64,000 nucleotides of DNA, taken from NCBI RefSeq assembly GCF_051401765.1, contig NW_027480422.1, positions 11,178,001 to 11,242,000 on the forward strand, given 5' to 3'. A program made the translations under genes and the position numbers. Below the pieces are notes generated by a model. That model saw only the letters and a program-made list of their open reading frames with translations, searched no databases and had not been told where the DNA came from. This document shows, piece by piece, positions 53,301 to 64,000 of this stretch (within the stretch, counting starts at the first letter, position 1; every line of letters starts with the position of its first letter). This DNA is from Calliopsis andreniformis (taxonomy: Eukaryota; Arthropoda; Insecta; Hymenoptera; Andrenidae).

Positions 53301-56300
53301 CTCCTCCAGATAGAATAGTTAGGGCCCAGGAAGTCAACGCCAGAAGCATATAATAAAATATAAATACAACAGTTTTTCCCTTGTATAACAGGAATAATTG
53401 CAACCAGTGTGAAAGGTACGGTCATTTCTACGTTCCGGGCAACCTAGGCTTCACTCTAGGGCGTTGCTCCACCACATCGGATAGCCGCGGCCTTAGTAGT
53501 CAACGCCAGAAGCATAAAATACAATATAAATACAACAGTTTTTCAATCGTATAACAGGAATAATTGCAAACAGTGTGGAAGATATGGTCATTTCTACGTT
53601 GCGGGCATCCTAGGCTTCACTCTAGGGCATTGCTCCACCACATCGAATAGCTACGGCCTTAGAAGTCAACGCCCGAAGCATAAAATGCAATAAAAATACA
53701 ACAGTTTTTCCATCGTATAACAGGAATAACAGCAACCAGAGTGAAGGTGATGGTCACTTCTAAGTTCCGGGCAACCTAGGCTTCACTCTAGAGCGTTGCA
53801 CCACCAGATCGAATAGCTAGGGACTTAGAAGTCAACGCCAGAAGCATAAAATACAATAAAAATACAACAGTTTTTCCATCGTATAAAAGGAATAATTGCA
53901 ACCAGTGTGAAAGTAATGGTCATTTCTACGTTCCCAGCAACCTAGGCTTCACTCTAGGGCGTTGTTCCTGCAGATCGAATAGCTAGGGCCTAAGAAGTCT
54001 ACAGCAGAAGCATAAAATACTATATAAATACAACAGTTTTTCCATCGTATAACAGGAGTAATTGCAACCAGAGTGAAGGTGTTGGTCATTTCTAAGTTCC
54101 GGGCAACCTATGCTTCACTCTAGAGCGTTGCTCCGCCAGATCGAATAGCTAGGGCCTTAGAAGTCAACGCCAGAAGCACAAAATAAAATAAAAATACAAC
54201 AGTTATTCCATCGTATAACAGGAATAATTACAACCAGTGTGAAAGTAATGGGCATTTCTACGTTCCGTGCAATCTAGGCTTCACTCTAGGGCGTTGGTCC
54301 ACCCGGCCGAATAGTTAGGGCCTTAGAAAACAACTCCAGACTCATAAAATACAATATAAATACAACAGTTTTTCCACGGTATAAAACGAATAATTGCAAC
54401 CAGTATGAAAGTTATGGTCATTTCTACGTTACGGGCAACCTAGGCTTCACCCTTGGGCGTTGCTCCACCAAATCGAATAGTTAGGGCCTAAGAAGTCAAC
54501 GCCAGAAGCATAAAATACAAAATAAATACAACAGTTTTTCCATCGTCTAACAAGAATAATTGCAACCAGTGTGAGAGTGATGGTCATTTCTACATTCCGG
54601 GAAACCTAGGCTTCACTCTAGGGCGTTGCTCCACCAGATCGAATACATAGTGCCATAGAAGTCAACGCCAGGAGCATAAAGTACATTAAAAATCCAACAG
54701 TTTGTCCATCGTATAACAGGAGTAATTGCCACCAGTGTGAAAGTGATGGTCATTTGTGCATTCCGGGCAACCTAGGCTTCACTCTAGGGCGTTGCTCCAC
54801 CACATCGGATAGCTGCGGCCTTAGAAGTCAACGCCAGAAGCATAAAATACAATATAAATACAACAGTTTTTCAATCGTTAAACAGGAATAATTACAACCA
54901 GTGTGAAAGTAATGGGCACTTCTACGTTCCGTGCAATCTAGGCTTCACTGTAGGGCGTTGGTCCACCAGGTCGAATAGATAGGGCCTTAGAAAACAACTC
55001 CAGACGCATAAGATACAATATAAATACAACAGTTTTTCCACGGTATAAAACGAATAATTGCAACCAGTATGAAAGTTATGGTCATTTCTACGTTCCGGGC
55101 AACCTAGGCTTCACCCTAGGGCGTTGCTCCACCAGATCGAATAGTTAGGGCCCAGGAAGTCAACGCCAGGAGCATAAAATACAATATAAACACCACAGTT
55201 TTTCCATCGTATAACGGGAATAATTGCAACCAGTATGAAAGTTATGGTCATTTCTACGTTGCGGGCATCCTAGGCTTCACTCTAGGGCGTTGCTCCACCA
55301 CATCGAATAGCTACGGCCTTAGGAGTCAACGCCAGAGGCATAAAATACAAAATAAATACAACAGTTTTTCCATCGTATAACAGGAATAATTGCAACCAGT
55401 GTGAGAGTGATGGTCATTTCTACATTCCGGGAAACCTAGGCTTCACTCTTGGGCGTTGCTCCACCAGATCGAATACATAGTGCCATAGAAGTCAACGCCA
55501 GAAGCATAAAGTACATTAAAAATCCAACAGTTTGTCCATCGTATAACAGGAGTAATTGCCACCAGTGTGAAGGTGATGGTCATTTCTGCATTCCGGGCAA
55601 CCTAGGCTTCACTCTAGGGCGTTGCTCCTCCAGATAGAATAGTTAGGGCCCAGGAAGTCAACGCCAGAAGCATAAAATAAAATATAAATACAACAGTTTT
55701 TCCCTTGTATAACAGAAATAATTGCAACCAGTGTGAGAGTGATGGTCATTTCTACATTCCGGGAAACCTAGGCTTCACACTAGGGCGTTGCTCCACCAGA
55801 TCGAATACATAGTGCCATAGAAGTCAACGCCAGAAGCATAAAGTACATTAAAAATCCAACAGTTTGTCCATCGTATAACAGGAGTAATTGCCACCAGTGT
55901 GAAAGTGATGGTCATTTCTGCATTCCGGGCAACCTAGGCTTCACTCTAGGGCGTTGCTCCACCACATCGGATAGCTGCGGCCTTAGAAGTCAACGCCAGA
56001 AGCATAAAATACAATATAAATACAACAGTTTTTCAATCGTATAACAGGAATAATTACAACCAGTGTGAAAGTAATGGGCACTTCTACGTTCCGTGCAATC
56101 TAGGCTTCACTGTAGGGCGTTGGTCCACCAGGTCGAATAGATAGGGCCTTAGAAAACAACTCCAGACGCATAAAATACAATATAAATACAACAGTTTTTC
56201 CACGGTATAAAACGAATAATTGCAACCAGTATGAAAGTTATGGTCATTTCTACGTTCCGGGCAACCTAGGCTTCACCCTAGGGCGTTGCTCCACCAGATC

Positions 56301-59300
56301 GAATAGTTAGGGCCCAGGAAGTCAACGCCAGAAGCATAAAATACAATATAAATGCAACAGTTTTTCCCTTGCATAACAGGAATAATTGCAACCAGTGTGA
56401 AAGGTATGGTCATTTCTACGTTCCGGGCAACATAGGCTTCACTCTAGGGCGTTGCTCCACCACATCGGATAGCTGCTGCCTTAGAAGACAACGCCAGGAG
56501 CATAAAATACAATATAAACACCACAGTTTTTCCATCGTATAACGGGAATAATTGCAACCAGTATGAAAGTTATGGTCATTTCTACGTTGCGGGCATCCTA
56601 GGCTTCACTCTAGGGCGTTGCTCCACCACATCGAATAGCTACGGCCTTAGGAGTCAACGCCAGAGGCATAAAATACAAAATAAATATAACAGTTTTTCCA
56701 TCGTATAACAGGAATAATTGCAACCAGTGTGAGAGTGATGGTCATTTCTACATTCCGGGAAACCTAGGCTTCACTCTAGGGCGTTGCTCCACCAGATCGA
56801 ATACATAGTGCCATAGAAGTCAACGCCAGAAGCATAAAGTACATTAAAAATCCAACAGTTTGTCCATCGTATAACAGGAGTAATTGCCACCAGTGTGAAA
56901 GTGATGGTCATTTCTGCATTCCGGGCAACCTAGGCTTCTCTCTAGGGCGTTGCTCCTCCAGATAGAATAGTTAGGGCCCAGGAAGTCAACGCCAGAAGCA
57001 TATAATAAAATATAAATACAACAGTTTTTCCCTTGTATAACAGGAATAATTGCAACCAGTGTGAAAGGTATGGTCATTTCTACGTTCCGGGCAACCTAGG
57101 CTTCACTCTAGGGCGTTGCTCCACCACATCGGATAGCCGCGGCCTTAGTAGTCAACGCCAGAAGCATAAAATACAATATAAATACAACAGTTTTTCAATC
57201 GTATAACAGGAATAATTGCAAACAGTGTGGAAGATATGGTCATTTCTACGTTGCGGGCATCCTAGGCTTCACTCTAGGGCATTGCTCCACCACATCGAAT
57301 AGCTACGGCCTTAGAAGTCAACGCCCGAAGCATAAAATGCAATAAAAATACAACAGTTTTTCCATCGTATAACAGGAATAACAGCAACCAGAGTGAAGGT
57401 GATGGTCACTTCTAAGTTCCGGGCAACCTAGGCTTCACTCTAGAGCGTTGCACCACCAGATCGAATAGCTAGGGACTTAGAAGTCAACGCCAGAAGCATA
57501 AAATACAATAAAAATACAACAGTTTTTCCATCGTATAAAAGGAATAATTGCAACCAGTGTGAAAGTAATGGTCATTTCTACGTTCCCAGCAACCTAGGCT
57601 TCACTCTAGGGCGTTGTTCCTGCAGATCGAATAGCTAGGGCCTAAGAAGTCTACAGCAGAAGCATAAAATACTATATAAATACAACAGTTTTTCCATCGT
57701 ATAACAGGAATAATTGCAACCAGAGTGAAGGTGTTGGTCATTTCTAAGTTCCGGGCAACCTATGCTTCACTCTAGAGCGTTGCTCCGCCAGATCGAATAG
57801 CTAGGGCCTTAGAAGTCAACGCCAGAAGCACAAAATAAAATAAAAATACAACAGTTATTCCATCGTATAACAGGAATAATTACAACCAGTGTGAAAGTAA
57901 TGGGCATTTCTACGTTCCGTGCAATCTAGGCTTCACTCTAGGGCGTTGGTCCACCCGGCCGAATAGTTAGGGCCTTAGAAAACAACTCCAGACTCATAAA
58001 ATACAATATAAATACAACAGTTTTTCCACGGTATAAAACGAATAATTGCAACCAGTATGAAAGTTATGGTCATTTCTACGTTACGGGCAACCTAGGCTTC
58101 ACCCTAGGGCGTTGCTCCACCAGATCGAATAGTTAGGGCCCAGGAAGTCAACGCCAGGAGCATAAAATACAATATAAACACCACAGTTTTTCCATCGTAT
58201 AACGGGAATAATTGCAACCAGTATGAAAGTTATGGTCATTTCTACGTTGCGGGCATCCTAGGCTTCACTCTAGGGCGTTGCTCCACCACATCGAATAGCT
58301 ACGGCCTTAGGAGTCAACGCCAGAGGCATAAAATACAAAATAAATACAACAGTTTTTCCATCGTATAACAGGAATAATTGCAACCAGTGTGAGAGTGATG
58401 GTCATTTCTACATTCCGGGAAACCTAGGCTTCACTCTTGGGCGTTGCTCCACCAGATCGAATACATAGTGCCATAGAAGTCAACGCCAGAAGCATAAAGT
58501 ACATTAAAAATCCAACAGTTTGTCCATCGTATAACAGGAGTAATTGCCACCAGTGTGAAAGTGATGGTCATTTCTGCATTCCGGGCAACCTAGGCTTCTC
58601 TCTAGGGCGTTGCTCCTCCAGATAGAATAGTTAGGGCCCAGGAAGTCAACGCCAGAAGCATATAATAAAATATAAATACAACAGTTTTTCCCTTGTATAA
58701 CAGGAATAATTGCAACCAGTGTGAAAGGTATGGTCATTTCTACGTTCCGGGCAACCTAGGCTTCACTCTAGGGCGTTGCTCCACCACATCGGATAGCCGC
58801 GGCCTTAGTAGTCAACGCCAGAAGCATAAAATACAATATAAATACAACAGTTTTTCAATCGTATAACAGGAATAATTGCAAACAGTGTGGAAGATATGGT
58901 CATTTCTACGTTGCGGGCATCCTAGGCTTCACTCTAGGGCATTGCTCCACCACATCGAATAGCTACGGCCTTAGAAGTCAACGCCCGAAGCATAAAATGC
59001 AATAAAAATACAACAGTTTTTCCATCGTATAACAGGAATAACAGCAACCAGAGTGAAGGTGATGGTCACTTCTAAGTTCCGGGCAACCTAGGCTTCACTC
59101 TAGAGCGTTGCACCACCAGATCGAATAGCTAGGGACTTAGAAGTCAACGCCAGAAGCATAAAATACAATAAAAATACAACAGTTTTTCCATCGTATAAAA
59201 GGAATAATTGCAACCAGTGTGAAAGTAATGGTCATTTCTACGTTCCCAGCAACCTAGGCTTCACTCTAGGGCGTTGTTCCTGCAGATCGAATAGCTAGGG

Positions 59301-62300
59301 CCTAAGAAGTCTACAGCAGAAGCATAAAATACTATATAAATACAACAGTTTTTCCATCGTATAACAGGAATAATTGCAACCAGAGTGAAGGTGTTGGTCA
59401 TTTCTAAGTTCCGGGCAACCTATGCTTCACTCTAGAGCGTTGCTCCGCCAGATCGAATAGCTAGGGCCTTAGAAGTCAACGCCAGAAGCACAAAATAAAA
59501 TAAAAATACAACAGTTATTCCATCGTATAACAGGAATAATTACAACCAGTGTGAAAGTAATGGGCATTTCTACGTTCCGTGCAATCTAGGCTTCACTCTA
59601 GGGCGTTGGTCCACCCGGCCGAATAGTTAGGGCCTTAGAAAACAACTCCAGACTCATAAAATACAATATAAATACAACAGTTTTTCCACGGTATAAAACG
59701 AATAATTGCAACCAGTATGAAAGTTATGGTCATTTCTACGTTACGGGCAACCTAGGCTTCACCCTAGGGCGTTGCTCCACCAGATCGAATAGTTAGGGCC
59801 CAGGAAGTCAACGCCAGGAGCATAAAATACAATATAAACACCACAGTTTTTCCATCGTATAACGGGAATAATTGCAACCAGTATGAAAGTTATGGTCATT
59901 TCTACGTTGCGGGCATCCTAGGCTTCACTCTAGGGCGTTGCTCCACCACATCGAATAGCTACGGCCTTAGGAGTCAACGCCAGAGGCATAAAATACAAAA
60001 TAAATACAACAGTTTTTCCATCGTATAACAGGAATAATTGCAACCAGTGTGAGAGTGATGGTCATTTCTACATTCCGGGAAACCTAGGCTTCACTCTTGG
60101 GCGTTGCTCCACCAGATCGAATACATAGTGCCATAGAAGTCAACGCCAGAAGCATAAAGTACATTAAAAATCCAACAGTTTGTCCATCGTATAACAGGAG
60201 TAATTGCCACCAGTGTGAAGGTGATGGTCATTTCTGCATTCCGGGCAACCTAGGCTTCACTCTAGGGCGTTGCTCCTCCAGATAGAATAGTTAGGGCCCA
60301 GGAAGTCAACGCCAGAAGCATAAAATAAAATATAAATACAACAGTTTTTCCCTTGTATAACAGAAATAATTGCAACCAGTGTGAGAGTGATGGTCATTTC
60401 TACATTCCGGGAAACCTAGGCTTCACTCTAGGGCGTTGCTCCACCAGATCGAATACATAGTGCCATAGAAGTCAACGCCAGAAGCATAAAGTACATTAAA
60501 AATCCAACAGTTTGTCCATCGTATAACAGGAGTAATTGCCACCAGTGTGAAAGTGATGGTCATTTCTGCATTCCGGGCAACCTAGGCTTCACTCTAGGGC
60601 GTTGCTCCACCACATCGGATAGCTGCGGCCTTAGAAGTCAACGCCAGAAGCATAAAATACAATATAAATACAACAGTTTTTCAATCGTATAACAGGAATA
60701 ATTACAACCAGTGTGAAAGTAATGGGCACTTCTACGTTCCGTGCAATCTAGGCTTCACTGTAGGGCGTTGGTCCACCAGGTCGAATAGATAGGGCCTTAG
60801 AAAACAACTCCAGACGCATAAAATACAATATAAATACAACAGTTTTTCCACGGTATAAAACGAATAATTGCAACCAGTATGAAAGTTATGGTCATTTCTA
60901 CGTTCCGGGCAACCTAGGCTTCACCCTAGGGCGTTGCTCCACCAGATCGAATAGTTAGGGCCCAGGAAGTCAACGCCAGAAGCATAAAATACAATATAAA
61001 TGCAACAGTTTTTCCCTTGCATAACAGGAATAATTGCAACCAGTGTGAAAGGTATGGTCATTTCTACGTTCCGGGCAACATAGGCTTCACTCTAGGGCGT
61101 TGCTCCACCACATCGGATAGCTGCTGCCTTAGAAGACAACGCCAGGAGCATAAAATACAATATAAACACCACAGTTTTTCCATCGTATAACGGGAATAAT
61201 TGCAACCAGTATGAAAGTTATGGTCATTTCTACGTTGCGGGCATCCTAGGCTTCACTCTAGGGCGTTGCTCCACCACATCGAATAGCTACGGCCTTAGGA
61301 GTCAACGCCAGAGGCATAAAATACAAAATAAATACAACAGTTTTTCCATCGTATAACAGGAATAATTGCAACCAGTGTGAGAGTGATGGTCATTTCTACA
61401 TTCCGGGAAACCTAGGCTTCACTCTAGGGCGTTGCTCCACCTGATCGAATACATAGTGCCATAGAAGTCAACGCCAGAAGCATAAAGTACATTAAAAATC
61501 CAACAGTTTGTCCATCGTATAACAGGAGTAATTGCCACCAGTGTGAAAGTGATGGTCATTTCTGCATTCCGGGCAACCTAGGCTTCTCTCTAGGGCGTTG
61601 CTCCTCCAGATAGAATAGTTAGGGCCCAGGAAGTCAACGCCAGAAGCATATAATAAAATATAAATACAACAGTTTTTCCCTTGTATAACAGGAATAATTG
61701 CAACCAGTGTGAAAGGTATGGTCATTTCTACGTTCCGGGCAACCTAGGCTTCACTCTAGGGCGTTGCTCCACCACATCGGATAGCCGCGGCCTTAGTAGT
61801 CAACGCCAGAAGCATAAAATACAATATAAATACAACAGTTTTTCAATCGTATAACAGGAATAATTGCAAACAGTGTGGAAGATATGGTCATTTCTACGTT
61901 GCGGGCATCCTAGGCTTCACTCTAGGGCATTGCTCCACCACATCGAATAGCTACGGCCTTAGAAGTCAACGCCCGAAGCATAAAATGCAATAAAAATACA
62001 ACAGTTTTTCCATCGTATAACAGGAATAACAGCAACCAGAGTGAAGGTGATGGTCACTTCTAAGTTCCGGGCAACCTAGGCTTCACTCTAGAGCGTTGAC
62101 CCACCAGATCGAATAGCTAGGGACTTAGAAGTCAACGCCAGAAGCATAAAATACAATAAAAATACAACAGTTTTTCCATCGTATAAAAGGAATAATTGCG
62201 ACCAGTGTGAAAGTAATGGTCATTTCTACGTTACCAGCAACCTAGGCTTCACTCTAGGGCGTTGTTCCTGCAGATCGAATAGCTAGGGCCTAAGAAGTCT

Positions 62301-64000
62301 ACAGCAGAAGCATAAAATACTATATAAATACAACAGTTTTTCCATCGTATAACAGGAATAATTGCAACCAGAGTGAAGGTGTTGGTCATTTCTAAGTTCT
62401 GGGCAACCTATGCTTCACTCTAGAGCGTTGCTCCGCCAGATCGAATAGCTAGGGCCTTAGAAGTCAACGCCAGAAGCACAAAATAAAATAAAAATACAAC
62501 AGTTATTCCATCGTATAACAGGAATAATTACAACCAGTGTGAAAGTAATGGGCATTTCTACGTTCCGTGCAATCTAGGCTTCACTCTAGGGCGTTGGTCC
62601 ACCCGGCCGAATAGTTAGGGCCTTAGAAAACAACTCCAGACTCATAAAATACAATATAAATACAACAGTTTTTCCACGGTATAAAACGAATAATTGCAAC
62701 CAGTATGAAAGTTATGGTCATTTCTACGTTACGGGCAACCTAGGCTTCACTCTAGGGCGTTGCTCCTCCAGATAGAATAGTTAGGGCCCAGGAAGTCAAC
62801 GCCAGAAGCATAAAATAAAATATAAATACAACAGTTTTTCCCTTGTATAACAGAAATAATTGCAACCAGTGTGAGAGTGATGGTCATTTCTACATTCCGG
62901 GAAACCTAGGCTTCACACTAGGGCGTTGCTCCACCAGATCGAATACATAGTGCCATAGAAGTCAACGCCAGAAGCATAAAGTACATTAAAAATCCAACAG
63001 TTTGTCCATCGTATAACAGGAGTAATTGCCACCAGTGTGAAAGTGATGGTCATTTCTGCATTCCGGGCAACCTAGGCTTCACTCTAGGGCGTTGCTCCAC
63101 CACATCGGATAGCTGCGGCCTTAGAAGTCAACGCCAGAAGCATAAAATACAATATAAATACAACAGTTTTTCAATCGTATAACAGGAATAATTACAACCA
63201 GTGTGAAAGTAATGGGCACTTCTACGTTCCGTGCAATCTAGGCTTCACTGTAGGGCGTTGGTCCACCAGGTCGAATAGATAGGGCCTTAGAAAACAACTC
63301 CAGACGCATAAAATACAATATAAATACAACAGTTTTTCCACGGTATAAAACGAATAATTGCAACCAGTATGAAAGTTATGGTCATTTCTACGTTCCGGGC
63401 AACCTAGGCTTCACCCTAGGGCGTTGCTCCACCAGATCGAATAGTTAGGGCCCAGGAAGTCAACGCCAGAAGCATAAAATACAATATAAATGCAACAGTT
63501 TTTCCCTTGCATAACAGGAATAATTGCAACCAGTGTGAAAGGTATGGTCATTTCTACGTTCCGGGCAACATAGGCTTCACTCTAGGGCGTTGCTCCACCA
63601 CATCGGATAGCTGCTGCCTTAGAAGACAACGCCAGGAGCATAAAATACAATATAAACACCACAGTTTTTCCATCGTATAACGGGAATAATTGCAACCAGT
63701 ATGAAAGTTATGGTCATTTCTACGTTGCGGGCATCCTAGGCTTCACTCTAGGGCGTTGCTCCACCACATCGAATAGCTACGGCCTTAGGAGTCAACGCCA
63801 GAGGCATAAAATACAAAATAAATACAACAGTTTTTCCATCGTATAACAGGAATAATTGCAACCAGTGTGAGAGTGATGGTCATTTCTACATTCCGGGAAA
63901 CCTAGGCTTCACTCTAGGGCGTTGCTCCACCAGATCGAATACATAGTGCCATAGAAGTCAACGCCAGAAGCATAAAGTACATTAAAAATCCAACAGTTTG
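50400..64000. repeat. Mosaic higher-order domain with 10-, 14-, 18- and 22-monomer spacings
   Basis: The same ordered run of monomer types recurs, for example from GTTTGTCCATCG through GATAGCCGCGGCC, GCAACCTATGCTTC and CACCCGGCCGAATAG. One marker segment starts at 50868, 53192, 56844, 58504 and 61492, giving steps of 2,324, 3,652, 1,660 and 2,988 bp, that is 14, 22, 10 and 18 monomers exactly. Bases 55140-58100 and 59788-62748 match over about 2.96 kb with about eight differences. The domain runs off the window end. Confidence 0.88.

Larger units (their letters stand above)
5902..64000. repeat. 166-bp satellite array, right part
   Basis: About 350 head-to-tail monomers, all in one orientation, with no other sequence between them as far as I can read. 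Monomers differ mainly at a few places: GATCGAATAG versus CATCGAATAG followed by TTAGGG or CTACGG; AAGCATAAAATAC versus AACTATAAAAAAC versus AAGCACAAAATAA; and the start of the pyrimidine stretch. Small indels occur, for example two extra T near 31195 and short deletions near 8110, 30475, 46582 and 49568. A length of 166 bp is close to one nucleosome, as in many centromeric and pericentromeric satellites. ORFs of 60-133 codons appear on both strands, but the frame shifts by one each monomer and the same short peptides recur, so none is a credible gene. Confidence 0.97.

Noticed and set aside
5902..64000. CRISPR-like repeat array
   Set aside because: Repeats are 166 bp and contiguous with no unique spacers, and the accompanying retroelement is eukaryotic.

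Overview
The window is eukaryotic, repeat-only DNA: one long tandem satellite array interrupted by a single LTR retrotransposon. I see no host gene, tRNA, rRNA, CRISPR or bacterial operon structure. The retroelement is a Ty3/Gypsy-type element with a SAP domain at the start of Gag. From memory of such elements I associate this type with arthropods, so an insect or other arthropod pericentromeric or heterochromatic region is my best guess; the sequence alone does not prove the host.

Layout. Bases 1-853 are satellite. Bases 854-5901 are a 5,048-bp LTR element on the + strand. It has two LTRs of 534 bp (854-1387 and 5368-5901) in which I found no difference, each bounded by TGTAGG...CCTACA, with a 4-bp ATAT target duplication. 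Inside are a leader, a short SAP-domain Gag frame (1680-1832), a long Gag-Pol frame in the -1 register (open 1766-5224), and a short 3' non-coding segment with a hairpin. Pol carries protease, reverse transcriptase, RNase H and the HHCC zinc finger of integrase, but the integrase catalytic core is missing. The copy looks young but defective. Bases 5902-64000 are satellite again.

Satellite. The monomer is 166 bp (a few copies vary by 1-4 bp), giving roughly 355 copies by length. Landmarks in order: a CAACCAGTGTGAAAG segment, GGTCATTTCTACGTTCCGGG, a CCTAG...CTAGG dyad, a variable GATCGAATAG(T/C)TAGGG segment, a GTCAACGCCAGAAGCATAAA segment, an A/T-rich ATACAATATAAATACAACAG segment, and a pyrimidine stretch leading to GTATAACAGGAATAATTG. 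Because 166 is not divisible by 3, the reading frame rotates from monomer to monomer, and the many 60-130-codon ORFs on both strands are by-products of the repeat.

Monomers are organised into large multi-monomer blocks that have been copied. The clearest are an exact tandem duplication of a 21-monomer block (22280-25765 and 25766-29251), an 8-monomer duplication (20183-22376), a three-copy block at about 38.9-44.4 kb, and a mosaic higher-order domain from about 50.4 kb to the end in which one marker recurs at spacings of 14, 22, 10 and 18 monomers. Block boundaries fall in monomer register, as expected from unequal crossing-over or similar recombination.
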